Shown piece by piece: positions 43,691-52,398 of a stretch of 64,000 nucleotides of DNA. Both the position numbers and the translations under genes were made by a program. This DNA is from Streptomyces composti (GTDB lineage: Bacteria; Actinomycetota; Actinomycetes; Streptomycetales; Streptomycetaceae), in NCBI RefSeq assembly GCF_012034205.1, contig NZ_JAATEM010000012.1, positions 62,001 through 126,000 of the forward strand, given 5' to 3'. Within the stretch, counting starts at the first letter, position 1. Every line of letters starts with the position of its first letter. The notes beneath the pieces are model-generated. The model saw only the letters and a list, made by a program, of their open reading frames with translations. It made no database searches and was not told the origin of the DNA.

Positions 43691-44871
43691 CCGGCCACCT
43701 CCCGCGCCGCCAGCGCCTCCGCGCGCAGGGCGGCGGCCCGGCGCAGCGCCGCCACCGCCGGGTCCTCGGGGTCGCCGGCCTCGCCGCGGGCCGCCGCCAG
43801 CACCTCGCCGACCGTCGACAGACCGCCCAGCTCGGCGCGGACCGGGCGGCCCAGGCAGGTCACCGCCCCGGCCTCGCGGGACCGCTCCCGGCAGTGGAAG
43901 GCCAGCTCACAGGAGGACAGGCACTCCGGCGCGTACGTCGCGGGGACCGACTCCACGGCCGCCGCCAGCTGCTCGGCGGGCAGCTCGGGCGAGAAGCAGA
44001 CGTCCTCGGGGAGCGCGTCGGCGATCTCCTGGATGCGGGTGAGGCGGGTCAGCTGCCGTGCGGTCACCGCGCGCTGCTTGCGGACGTCCACGGCGGAGGC
44101 GGTGGGCAGGTTGGAGAAGTCCTTGGGGCAGACCAGCAGGATGCGGTGGCGCACCCGGGCGGGAGGGCCGAGCCGCGCCGCCACCTCCTCGAGCGCCAGC
44201 ACGTACACCGCCGCCTGCCGGGCCGCGGCGCCGACCTTGGCCGGATCGGCGGAGCCGTCCAGCATCGGGAACGACTTGATCTCCACCACCGACCAGCTGC
44301 CGTCGGGGTGCACGATCACCGCGTCCGGCTCCAGGAAGGCGGGCGAGCCCGCCACGTCCAGGGCGAGCATCGGATGGTCCAGCAGCGTCCAGGTGCCGCT
44401 CGCCCCGGTGGCCTCGCGCAGGGCGAGGGCGGTGCGCGCGGCGCGGCCCTCGGGGCCCTGCGCGGTCAGGTCGGGCACGCTCGCGCCGGCCGGCGGCTCG
44501 GCCGAGCGGTCCAGCTTCTCGTGCGCCAGCCGCAGCAGCTCCGTGCCGCCGTCGGCCTTGACCTTCGCCTCGAAGGCGTTGCCCCGCACGAAGGCGAACT
44601 GCGACTGGCCGAAGACGGACGGGGCGCCCAGCGCGCTCGCCAGCCTCGCCTTGTCCACCCCGGCGCCGTCGAGAATGGCGCGGCGCCGGCAGCCCGGGTT
44701 GGCGGCGAGGGCGGCCAGGGCCCGCGCGTCCAGCGCCTTGGCCTGGACCTCGGGGCCGCGCAGCTCAGCGAGCCGGTGCCGCAGCGCCTTCTCCCGCGTC
44801 CGAGGGGGAGGCACCCGGCTGCTCGGCTCCTGACTCGAACCGTGACGCTCGCTGCCGTGGAATTCGCTCAC
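43681..44871 (-). CDS. PD-(D/E)XK nuclease with Fe-S-type cysteines
   Basis: This protein of about 396 residues has the nuclease core: Asp183 in FLEPDAVIV and Glu197/Lys199 in WSVVEIKSF, the D-(14)-ExK spacing of RecB/Cas4-like enzymes. A lone Cys61 (NPGCRRR) plus Cys317, Cys321, Cys327 and Cys339 near the C-terminus resemble the split four-Cys iron-sulfur cluster of Cas4 and AddB. It opens the operon with the unknown protein and helicase. The start is unsure: GTG 44871 overlaps the PAP2 gene by 107 bp, and GTG 44814 by 50 bp has a more distant AGGAG. Confidence 0.78.
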   Translation of the reverse strand: MSEFHGSERHGSSQEPSSRVPPPRTREKALRHRLAELRGPEVQAKALDARALAALAANPGCRRRAILDGAGVDKARLASALGAPSVFGQSQFAFVRGNAFEAKVKADGGTELLRLAHEKLDRSAEPPAGASVPDLTAQGPEGRAARTALALREATGASGTWTLLDHPMLALDVAGSPAFLEPDAVIVHPDGSWSVVEIKSFPMLDGSADPAKVGAAARQAAVYVLALEEVAARLGPPARVRHRILLVCPKDFSNLPTASAVDVRKQRAVTARQLTRLTRIQEIADALPEDVCFSPELPAEQLAAAVESVPATYAPECLSSCELAFHCRERSREAGAVTCLGRPVRAELGGLSTVGEVLAAARGEAGDPEDPAVAALRRAAALRAEALAAREVAGCR

Positions 44872-45790
44872 CCGCGGAAGTCTGGCATCCGGCACTGACA
44901 ATCGGAGAACCCGCACCGGACGTGTCCGCGGCGGCGGACGAGGCGGCCACCGCCCCGGAGGGTGAACCCACCGCCGCACCGGAGGCGGAGCCCGCCGCGG
45001 GAACGGCCGCGGTGCCGGTCCGCAGCCGCGCCTTGACCCGGTCCGCGGTGCGCAGGGCGAACGGGGTGAGCAGCAGACCGGCGCCCATCACGGCGGCACC
45101 GGCGGCCGCGTCGAGGAAGTAGTGGTTGGCGGTGCCCATCACCACGATCGTCGTCACCAGCGGGTAGACCACGGCGGCGGTCCGGGCCCAGCGGCTGCTG
45201 CTGTACCTCCACAGCATCACGCCGCACCACAGCGCCCAGCCGACGTGCAGGCTCGGCATGGCCGCGTACTGGTTGGTCATGCCGCCCAGGCCGCGCGGCG
45301 CGCTCGCCTCGCCGCCCCACCAGCCCCAGGAGCTGAACTGGGCCATGGTGTCCACGAAGCCGTGACTTGCGTCGAGCAGCCGCGGCGGGCAGGTGGGCAG
45401 CAGGGTGAAGCCGATCAGGCCGATGAACGTCGAGGTCATCAGCCAGGTGCGCTCGGCGCGGTAGCGCACGGAGCGGCAGCGGAAGAGCCAGACCAGGATC
45501 GCCGGCGTGACCAGGTAGTGCAGGGAGGCGTACCAGAAGTCGGCGGGTATGCCGATCCAGGGCTCGTTGGTGAAGAGGCGGTTCAGCGGGTGCTCGGCGT
45601 TGAGGTGGAGCGCCTTCTCCATGCGCAGGATCGCCAGACCGTGGTCCACGGCGTCCGCGACGTCGCCCCGTACGATCAGCCGGCCCGCCGAGTAGCAGGC
45701 GTACACCAGGACGATCAGCGGCAGCTCGGTCCACCAGCGCAGCCGGGTCGCCGGGGCTCCCTCGGTGCCCGGTTTCTCGCTGTGCGGCAT
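44765..45790 (-). CDS. PAP2 superfamily membrane phosphatase
   Basis: This is a 341-residue integral membrane protein of about six helices. The PAP2 motifs are AAMPSLHVGWALW and TANHYFLDAAAG. The family removes phosphate from lipid phosphates or transfers inositol phosphate (the Aur1-like branch fits the long first loop WFLFRC-type region). The last about 90 residues are a low-complexity Ala/Ser/Gly tail that overlaps the nuclease gene start. GGGGAGGG precedes the ATG at 45790. Confidence 0.85.
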   Translation of the reverse strand: MPHSEKPGTEGAPATRLRWWTELPLIVLVYACYSAGRLIVRGDVADAVDHGLAILRMEKALHLNAEHPLNRLFTNEPWIGIPADFWYASLHYLVTPAILVWLFRCRSVRYRAERTWLMTSTFIGLIGFTLLPTCPPRLLDASHGFVDTMAQFSSWGWWGGEASAPRGLGGMTNQYAAMPSLHVGWALWCGVMLWRYSSSRWARTAAVVYPLVTTIVVMGTANHYFLDAAAGAAVMGAGLLLTPFALRTADRVKARLRTGTAAVPAAGSASGAAVGSPSGAVAASSAAADTSGAGSPIVSAGCQTSAGERIPRQRASRFESGAEQPGASPSDAGEGAAAPAR

Positions 45791-46135
45791 CCGACCGCCC
45801 TCCCCGTTCCTCTTCGTGCGACGCGGCCTGTCGGCGGTCAGCCACTCTACGGTGTGGCGGACGCCTGGCGCGGGCGCCCTCGGCCCTGAGAGACGCTGAG
45901 ATCGCCCTCGGGGTTGCTCCGGAACAGGGTGCGCGATCGCGGGGAGGTCATGCCTGTGAGTTTCGTCCCGTGGGGTCCCGCCCCTCGCCGCGCCCCCGCA
46001 CGACACGCAGGCATGCTCGGGCATATACGGACATACGCGGGCGTACATCCGGTGGTGGCGAGAGGGTGGGACCCGGCGGGAGTGCGACGGGGAGCGCGCG
46101 GGAGGCCGGCGGAACCCGGGGAGACCGCGGGCGGG
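45791..46135. other. Gene-free stretch upstream of the PAP2 gene
   Basis: No supported gene is seen in these 345 bases. They hold the PAP2 leader and the region just beyond the NsdA-like gene. A patch near 46010-46050 repeats gcatatacgg/acatacgcgg-like units, but too loosely to call a site. Confidence 0.5.
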
Positions 46136-47611
46136 CTACGCGGACAGCGAGCGGGAGCGCGGCGCGGACAGCGAGGCGTGGCGGTCCAGGAAGGCCGAGA
46201 CGCCCGAGGTGCGGCGGTGCGGCAGCAGCACGCGGGCGGTGCCCGCCAGCATCGTCTGGATACGGGACGACTGCACGTCCGTCAGCAGGTCCAGCACCCG
46301 CATCCCCGCGACCGCCGCCTCGTCGGGGCGTCCGCCCCGGGCCAGGTCGTCGGCCAGCTCCGCCGTGTAGAGCGCGATGTTGCGGGTGAAGTGCGGGTCC
46401 TGCAGCTCGGCCGCCCGGCGGGCGTGCCGGGCGGCGCGCGGCCAGTCGCCCAGCGTCGACCAGCACTGCGCCTCGAGGCCCTCCAGCTCGGCCTCGCCGT
46501 AGAAGGTCATCCACTCCGGGTCAGCGTCGCTCGGGCCGCGGTCGAAGTACGCCTGGGCCCGGGCCAGCGCCTGCTCGCAGCCCGCCCGGTCGGCGAGCCC
46601 CGCCCAGCCGCCCGCCTCCCGCAGCGCGAGCAGCGACATCAGCCGGGCCGAGCCCAGCGGGCGGGCGACCCGCTGCGCGGCCTGCGCCGCCCGCACCGCC
46701 TCCCGCGGCCGGCCCGCGTCCCGCGCCAGGAACGCCGTGTTGCAGAAGGCGTGCGCCTCCAGGCCCGCGTCGCCCGCCATCCGCGCGGTCGCCAGGGCCT
46801 CCGCGTAGTGCGAGCGCGCGTCGTCGAAGCGGCCGGAGTCGTGCGCCAGCCAGCCCACCGAGATCGCCAGTTCACCCGCGCCCGAGTACAGGCGGTCCGC
46901 CGTGCGCTGCCGGGTGGTGCCCGCGTCCAGCAGGGCGTAGGCGGCGCGCAGCGGGGCGGCCGCCCGCCGGTAGAGCCCGTCGGCCCCGTGCCGGTCGTCG
47001 AGCAGCCGGATCCGGCGCACCGCTTCCTCCAGGGCGCGCGCGTCGCCCGCCCCGGCGCGGCGCACCGTGCGCTGTGCCGCCGAGGCGTCCGCGGCGAACG
47101 CCAGCGGGCCCAGTGAGGCGGCGGCCACCGTGGCACCGCCGCCGGTCATGAATGCGCGACGCAGCACGTCGCTCTCCTCGTTGTCGTGCGTGTCGTACGG
47201 GTCCGACGCGTCATACGTGTCATACGGCTCGTACGCCCCGCTGGTCTCACTCGTCGCGTCCGCCGGGTCCGCGGTGCCGGCCGGGGGCGTGGCCCCGTCG
47301 TACCGCGCCCGGCGCCCGCGTACCTCCGAGCGGGGCAGAAAGCCCAGGTCGGTGAGCGTGCGGCCGGGGAACATGTGCAGGAAGACCCGTTCGTAGGCGT
47401 AGTTGGGACAGCGGATCTCGCCCGTCTCCACCCGGTGCACGTACCGCGCGTCACAGCTGACCCGCTCGCCGATCTCGCGGGCGGCCCGGCGGACCGCCGC
47501 GGCGAACTCGGCAGGGGAGCGCGATCCGCGCAGCTGCCGGAAGACGAGATTCGGCCGGGGTGGCCGGTGCGGCTGGGCTGGCTGGGGCGAGGGCACCGTT
47601 GACGACGCCAT
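46136..47611 (-). CDS. NsdA-like regulator: XRE-type HTH plus TPR
   Basis: This 491-residue protein has an N-terminal helix-turn-helix (AREIGERVSCDARYVHRVETGEI), an acidic Tyr/Asp-rich linker, a hydrophobic stretch (FMTGGGATVAAASLGPLAFA) and a TPR-like helical domain of about 280 residues. This is the layout of NsdA-family proteins, where NsdA itself (elsewhere in the genome) represses sporulation and antibiotics. This copy is probably a paralogue. The ATG at 47611 has GAGAGG upstream. It is divergent from the gene at 47881. Confidence 0.78.
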   Translation of the reverse strand: MASSTVPSPQPAQPHRPPRPNLVFRQLRGSRSPAEFAAAVRRAAREIGERVSCDARYVHRVETGEIRCPNYAYERVFLHMFPGRTLTDLGFLPRSEVRGRRARYDGATPPAGTADPADATSETSGAYEPYDTYDASDPYDTHDNEESDVLRRAFMTGGGATVAAASLGPLAFAADASAAQRTVRRAGAGDARALEEAVRRIRLLDDRHGADGLYRRAAAPLRAAYALLDAGTTRQRTADRLYSGAGELAISVGWLAHDSGRFDDARSHYAEALATARMAGDAGLEAHAFCNTAFLARDAGRPREAVRAAQAAQRVARPLGSARLMSLLALREAGGWAGLADRAGCEQALARAQAYFDRGPSDADPEWMTFYGEAELEGLEAQCWSTLGDWPRAARHARRAAELQDPHFTRNIALYTAELADDLARGGRPDEAAVAGMRVLDLLTDVQSSRIQTMLAGTARVLLPHRRTSGVSAFLDRHASLSAPRSRSLSA

Positions 47612-47880
47612 GGCCGGGTCCTCTCTGCGAACCGTCGAACCATGCCGGAGACGGGGTGACTCGCGGGCGGTTTGTCCATGAGACGCCCTGTTTCCGGCGG
47701 GCAAGAACGTACCTGCTGTGACGGAGCCGCCACGCGGGGTTTGGCTACAAACCGGATATCTCATCCGTGATCTGCCATGAAGTGCCATCCTTTGCGGCGC
47801 ACTTCCGGCGTAGCCGTTGACGCCCCGCCGCGTTGAACCCTGTGCAGGGTTCCGTGCGCGGAGTTTGTGTGGAGGCCGAG

Positions 47881-48261
47881 ATGGTGACCAGTGCGGCAGG
47901 TTCGGCGGGTTCGGCGGATTCCGTGGGCGCGCCGGTTGCCGCGTGCGATGTGGTGACGGTGCCGGCCCGGCAGGGCCTGGAGGCGGTGGACATCCTGCGC
48001 AGGGGGGCCGGCGACGAGGCGGTGGGTCCCGTGCTGCACGACGACGGCGGCGACACGCTCGCCTTCCTGGTGCCGCCGGGAACGGCCGCCGGATGGGACG
48101 TGCCGGGCAGCGTCTGCACCGAGACGGAACCGGCGGCCGCGGGGGCCGGGGAGTGGCTGCTGCCGCCCGGTGAGGCGGAGTTGGCCACGGACCCCGCGGT
48201 GCTGCGGGAGGCGCTCGGCGAGGCACAGCGCCTGATCGACGCGGCCGACAGCTGTCAGTGA
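47881..48261 (+). CDS. Conserved small protein, 126 aa
   Basis: This 126-residue soluble protein contains DVVTVPARQGLEAVDILRRG and GPVLHDDGGDTLAFLVPPGTAAGWDVPGS, a pattern I associate with small Streptomyces proteins of unknown role related to Prim-Pol N-termini. The link to that family is weak. GGAGG lies 5 bp before the ATG at 47881. It runs in the same direction as the spermidine-synthase-like gene 69 bp on. Confidence 0.62.
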   Translation: MVTSAAGSAGSADSVGAPVAACDVVTVPARQGLEAVDILRRGAGDEAVGPVLHDDGGDTLAFLVPPGTAAGWDVPGSVCTETEPAAAGAGEWLLPPGEAELATDPAVLREALGEAQRLIDAADSCQ

Positions 48262-48329
48262 GCGGCTGAGGCCGCCCGCCCGTGACCGCCCCTGCGGCGG
48301 GTGAGCGCGCCGCTTGCGACAATGCGGGC

Positions 48330-49193
48330 ATGGGAAAGGCCAGGAAGCGGCGGCAGAGCGAGGGCGAGGACGTCGCCGTCCAGGTGGACGGCGGGCTCGC
48401 CCAGCTGGTGCCCGACCGGGACCGGGCCCGCGGGTGGACCCTGCTGATCGACGGGGCCCCGCAGTCGTACGTCGACCTCGACGATCCCGAGTACCTCTCC
48501 TTCGAGTACCAGCGGCGGATCGGGCATGTCATCGACCTGTGCGCCCCGGCCGGCCGGCCCGTGCGGGCGGTGCATCTCGGCGGGGGCGCGTTCACCCTCG
48601 CCCGGTACCTCGCCGCGACCCGGCCCCGCTCCACCCAGCAGGTCGTCGAGCGGGACGCACCGCTGGTGGAACTCGTCCGCAGCAGACTGCCGTTGCCGCC
48701 CAGGGACCGCATCCGGGTGCGGTCGGCGGACGCCCGCGAAGGGCTCGCCAAGGTGCCCGACGGGTGGGCGGACCTGATCATCGGCGACGTGTTCAGCGGG
48801 GCACGCACCCCGGCCCATCTGACCTCGACCGAGTTCCTCGACGAGGTGCGCCGGGCGCTCGCCCCCGGCGGGATCTACACGGCCAACATCGCCGACGGCC
48901 CGCCGCTGCCGTACCTGCGCGGCCAGATCGCGACCGCAGCCGCCCGGTTCGCCGGACTCGCCCTGATCGCCGACCCGGCCGTGCTGCGCGGCAAGCGCTT
49001 CGGCAACGCGGTGCTGGTCGCCTCCGACGCGCCCCTGCCGGTCGCCGAGCTGACCCGCAGATCCGCCTCCGACCCGCATCCCGCGCGGGTCCAGCACGGC
49101 AGGGAGCTGCGCGACTTCACCGGCGGGGCCGCGCCGGTGACCGACCTCGCGGCGGTCGCCTCGCCGGCGCCTCCGCCGTCCGTCTTCCGCTGA
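48330..49193 (+). CDS. Spermidine synthase-like methyltransferase-fold protein
   Basis: This 287-residue soluble protein has the class I SAM/polyamine fold: VRAVHLGGGAFTLARYLA (glycine loop), VVERDAPLVELVR (acid at strand 2) and WADLIIGDVFSGARTPAHL (strand 4). The N-terminal beta part carries the SYVDLDDPEYLSFEYQ motif of spermidine synthases. A missing SpeE-type catalytic Asp cannot be judged without alignment. No ribosome site precedes the ATG; a GACAAT box 9 bp upstream suggests a leaderless transcript. Confidence 0.82.
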   Translation: MGKARKRRQSEGEDVAVQVDGGLAQLVPDRDRARGWTLLIDGAPQSYVDLDDPEYLSFEYQRRIGHVIDLCAPAGRPVRAVHLGGGAFTLARYLAATRPRSTQQVVERDAPLVELVRSRLPLPPRDRIRVRSADAREGLAKVPDGWADLIIGDVFSGARTPAHLTSTEFLDEVRRALAPGGIYTANIADGPPLPYLRGQIATAAARFAGLALIADPAVLRGKRFGNAVLVASDAPLPVAELTRRSASDPHPARVQHGRELRDFTGGAAPVTDLAAVASPAPPPSVFR

Positions 49194-49214
49194 GCGGCTG
49201 ACCGTCTGCCGCTG

Positions 49215-49318
49215 AGCGGCAGAGCGACAGAGCGGCCGAGCGGCAGAGCGACAGAGCGGCAGAGCGGCAGAGCGCCTGAGCCCCTGAGCGGCCGAGCGAC
49301 GGAGCAGCCGAGCGGCCC
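49215..49318. repeat. Thirteen in-register 8-bp tandem repeats
   Basis: From 49215 the sequence is thirteen consecutive octamers of the type AGCGGCAG, AGCGACAG or AGCGGCCG, with no insertion or deletion. Every unit starts with AG and most with AGCG. It lies between two convergent genes and is not in a supported reading frame. Confidence 0.85.
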
Positions 49319-49394
49319 GTCCGTTCTCGACCGAGCGGCCAAGGGCCTGGACGACCGCGCGGCCGAACTGCGCGGGGGCGTGCGGCGCTTCGGC

Positions 49395-49961
49395 TCAGTA
49401 CGTCCCGATCTCCACGCGCGGCGGGCCGTCGTGCCAGGTGCAGAACACCGACACCCGGTCCGCGCCCGAGCTGAACTCCACCCGGATCCAGGTCTCCGTC
49501 TTCCACACCTGCATCGACCAGCCCGCGCCCGGCGTCGCCGACACCAGCGTCGCCGAGGTCTCGCCGAGGTCGAACACCGCCCGGCCGCCCTTGGTGTCGT
49601 AGCTCTTCACCTGGCCGGAGGCGGTCGGGGCGGGCGTCTGTGTCCGGTCCCGGGCCGACGCGGACGGGGAGGAGGACTTCCCGCCGGGGGAGGCAGGCCG
49701 GGTCGCCGAGCCCTTGGCGTCCCCGCCGCTCTCGCCGGCCTTCCCGGTCTCCTCCGCGCCCCCGGCGCCGGTCGGGCGCCGCGTGGAGGACGACACCGGC
49801 CTGGACTCCTGCGTCGCGGAGTCGGCCGCAGAGACGGACAGGGCGCGGGGCGGGGTGTAGGCGGTGGCCGCCATCACCGTGTGGACACCCCACCACGACA
49901 GCGTGACCGCCGCGCCGGTGGCGAGCAGCCAGGCCAGTACGTGTACGAGTCCTCTGCGCAT
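49395..49961 (-). CDS. Membrane-anchored protein with Ser/Thr-rich linker, 188 aa
   Basis: This 188-residue protein has one N-terminal membrane helix (LVHVLAWLLATGAAVTLSWWG), a disordered Ser/Gly/Pro linker (about 45-115) and a small outside domain of about 70 residues with Trp-rich strands (AGWSMQVWKTETWIRVEF, then FCTWHDGPPRVEI). No family is recognised. It is divergent from the response regulator gene, 167 bp away, and may be an output or accessory sensor of that pair. Confidence 0.7.
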   Translation of the reverse strand: MRRGLVHVLAWLLATGAAVTLSWWGVHTVMAATAYTPPRALSVSAADSATQESRPVSSSTRRPTGAGGAEETGKAGESGGDAKGSATRPASPGGKSSSPSASARDRTQTPAPTASGQVKSYDTKGGRAVFDLGETSATLVSATPGAGWSMQVWKTETWIRVEFSSGADRVSVFCTWHDGPPRVEIGTY

Positions 49962-50128
49962 CGTCGGCCCATACTGCCTCACCCGCCGCACTCGTGTCGC
50001 GGTCCGGGACAGGACCGGGGCCGGTCCGGGACAAGATCCGGGCAAGACGGGACGCGCTTCGCGAGGCCGCCGCCGGAGTTGTCCACAGCCCGCCGCCGGG
50101 GTCGCCCGTATGGCGTACGGTGCCGCCC

Positions 50129-50848
50129 ATGGCAAGTGTTCTCGTGGTCGAGGACGACCAGTTCGTACGTTCGGCGCTGATCCGGCACCTCACCGAGGCC
50201 TCGTACACCGTGCGCAGCGTCGGCACGGCGCTGGAGGCGCTGCGCGAGGTCGCCCATTTCCGCTTCGACGTGGTCGTTCTGGACCTCGGACTGCCCGATC
50301 TGGACGGCTCCGAGGCCCTGAAGATGCTGCGCGGGATCACGGACGTGCCGGTGATCGTGGCCACCGCCCGGGACGACGAGACGGAGATCGTGCGGCTGCT
50401 GAACGCCGGTGCGGACGACTATCTGACCAAGCCCTTCTCCGTGGAGCATCTCTCGGCCCGGATGGCCGCCGTGCTGCGCCGCGCCCGGTCCGGCGGGGCC
50501 GAGGCGGCGCCGTCCCCCGTGCTGCAGGTCGGCGGTCTGACCGTCGACCCGCTGCGCCGCCAGGCCGAACTGGACGGCGTGCGCCTGGATCTGACCAGAC
50601 GTGAGTTCGACCTGCTGGCCTTCCTCGCCGCCCGGCCCGGAGTGGTGGTGCCGCGCAAGGAGCTGCTCGCCGAGGTCTGGCAGCAGTCCTACGGCGACGA
50701 CCAGACCATCGACGTCCATCTGTCCTGGCTGCGTCGGAAGCTCGGCGAGACCGCCGCCCGGCCGCGCTATCTGCACACCCTGCGCGGCGTCGGCGTCAAG
50801 CTGGAGCCGCCCGCCGAGGCGGCACCGGGGGCGGAGCAGATGCGATGA
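50129..50848 (+). CDS. OmpR/PhoB-type response regulator
   Basis: This 239-residue two-domain regulator has a receiver with VVEDDQF, the phospho-acceptor Asp in VVLDLGLPD and the Lys in YLTKPFS, followed by a winged helix (LTRREFDLLAFLAARPG...TIDVHLSWLRRKLG). It shares an ATGA overlap with its kinase. A ribosome site is lacking and a TACGGT box lies 7 bp before the ATG, so the mRNA may be leaderless. Candidate targets are the divergent membrane gene and the chitinase downstream. Confidence 0.9.
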   Translation: MASVLVVEDDQFVRSALIRHLTEASYTVRSVGTALEALREVAHFRFDVVVLDLGLPDLDGSEALKMLRGITDVPVIVATARDDETEIVRLLNAGADDYLTKPFSVEHLSARMAAVLRRARSGGAEAAPSPVLQVGGLTVDPLRRQAELDGVRLDLTRREFDLLAFLAARPGVVVPRKELLAEVWQQSYGDDQTIDVHLSWLRRKLGETAARPRYLHTLRGVGVKLEPPAEAAPGAEQMR

Positions 50849-52263
50849 GATGGGCCCTGGTGAAGGTGTCGCTGGCGGTCACCGCGATGGTGGTGCTCGC
50901 CTTCGCGGTGCCGCTCGGCCTGGTCATCCGCGAACTCGCCCGGGACCGGGCGTTCTCCAACGCCGAGCGGGAGGCCGCCGCGCTCGCCCCGGCGCTGTCC
51001 ATCACCACCGACCGCGACCAGCTCGAACGGGTCGTCGCCTCGGCCGGCGGCGAACTGGCCGTGCACCTGCCGGCCGCCGACGGCGAGCGGGCCTCCGACA
51101 TCGGGCGAGGCCGCGCCGCGGCAGGGGACGTCGCGGCGGTGCGCAAGGTGGGCCGCGCCTCCACCGCCGCGGTGGAGGGCGGCTCCGCGCTGCTGCAGCC
51201 GGTCGCGCTGAGCACCGGTGAGATCGCCGTGGTCGAGGTGTACGTCCCCGAGTCCGAGGTGACCGCCGGGGTCGGCACCGCCTGGGCGGTGCTCGCGGGG
51301 GTGGGGGTCGCGCTGATCCTGGGCTCGGTGGCGGTGGCCGACCGGCTCGGCGTGCGGATGGTGCGCCCGGCGCAGCGGCTTGTGGAGGGGGCGCACGAGC
51401 TGGGGGAGGGCAAGCTCGGGGCGCGGGTCCCCGAGGAGGGGCCCACCGAACTGCGCCTGGCCGCCGTGGCGTTCAACTCCATGGCCGACCAGGTGGTCCA
51501 GCTCCTCGCCAACGAGCGGGAGCTGGCGGCCGACCTCTCCCACCGGCTGCGCACCCCGCTGACCGTGCTGCGGCTCAACGCCGCCTCGCTCGGCGACGGT
51601 CCCGCGGCCGAGCAGACCCGGGCCGCGGTCGAGCAGCTGGAGCGGGAGGTCGACACCATCATCCGTACCGCCCGCGAGGCCAAGCCCCAGACGGCCGCCG
51701 CGGGGCCCGGCGCCGGCTGTGACGCCGCCGAAGTGGTCCGTGAGCGGATGGCGTTCTGGTCCGCGCTCGCCGAGGACGAGGGCCGCAAGTGGCGGGTCGC
51801 CGGGGCGGACCGGCCGGTGCGCATCCCCGTGGCCCGCGCCGACCTGGCCGCCGCCCTGGACGCGCTGCTCGGCAACGTCTTCCGGCACACCCCCGAGGGC
51901 ACCGCCTTCGCGGTCGACGTGCACAACGGCGAGGACGCGGTGATCGTGCTGGTCTCCGACGCCGGCCCCGGCATACCCGACCCGGAGGCGGCGATGGCCC
52001 GCGGTCAGGGCTCGGGCAGCGACGGCTCGACCGGGCTCGGCCTGGACATCGTGCGCCGGCTCGCCGAGTCGACCGGCGGCGACGTGCGGATCGGCCACTC
52101 GGTGCTCGGCGGGACCGAGGTGCGCGTGTGGATCCAGCTCGACGGACGCCGGCGGACACCTGGCCGGCGCGGCCACCGCGGGACGGTCCGGCGCAGGCGG
52201 CCCGGGACATCGCTCTCCCGCCGATTGGTCTCGACCTTTAACCGTCCCCGATCCCTTCCTTAA
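50845..52263 (+). CDS. Membrane sensor histidine kinase
   Basis: This 472-residue kinase has two membrane helices (LAVTAMVVLAFAVPLGLVI and AWAVLAGVGVALILGSVAV) bounding a sensor loop of about 130 residues. Then come a HAMP region, the H box DLSHRLRTPLT, the N box LGNVFRHTP and the G boxes DAGPGIPD and GSTGLGLDI. The last about 35 residues are basic and read across the chitinase promoter region, so the tail may be an artefact of a late stop. What it senses is unknown. Confidence 0.9.
   Translation: MRWALVKVSLAVTAMVVLAFAVPLGLVIRELARDRAFSNAEREAAALAPALSITTDRDQLERVVASAGGELAVHLPAADGERASDIGRGRAAAGDVAAVRKVGRASTAAVEGGSALLQPVALSTGEIAVVEVYVPESEVTAGVGTAWAVLAGVGVALILGSVAVADRLGVRMVRPAQRLVEGAHELGEGKLGARVPEEGPTELRLAAVAFNSMADQVVQLLANERELAADLSHRLRTPLTVLRLNAASLGDGPAAEQTRAAVEQLEREVDTIIRTAREAKPQTAAAGPGAGCDAAEVVRERMAFWSALAEDEGRKWRVAGADRPVRIPVARADLAAALDALLGNVFRHTPEGTAFAVDVHNGEDAVIVLVSDAGPGIPDPEAAMARGQGSGSDGSTGLGLDIVRRLAESTGGDVRIGHSVLGGTEVRVWIQLDGRRRTPGRRGHRGTVRRRRPGTSLSRRLVSTFNRPRSLP
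52226..52236 (+). promoter_or_regulatory. Chitin-gene-type box upstream of the chitinase
   Basis: TGGTCTCGACC differs by one base from the DasR core TGGTCTAGACC seen before the LPMO gene. Similar boxes are known in Streptomyces chitinase promoters. It lies in the end of the kinase gene, 163 bp before the chitinase start; CTTAAG and CCTAAG repeats follow it. Confidence 0.5.
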
Positions 52264-52398
52264 GCGCACCCTAAGACTCTCGACCGGCGGCCGGATCAGG
52301 TCATTTGTCCGAATCCCGCTCGCTAGCGTGCTGCCGCGCCCACCCCCTCACCGGGCGCCTCGAATCCCCCCATGACCAGCAGCGAAGGCAGGCACGCG

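Noticed and set aside
42164-44833. An 889-codon open frame opposite the nuclease and middle genes
   Set aside because: Low-complexity product, no start signals, and the opposite strand has nuclease motifs and coupled genes.
46136-48808. N-terminal extension of the NsdA-like frame beyond 47611
   Set aside because: The extra residues are composition-driven and overlap two genes on the other strand; a good ribosome site marks 47611.
49201-49330. CRISPR array
   Set aside because: The repeats are 8 bp with no spacers and no cas genes are nearby.
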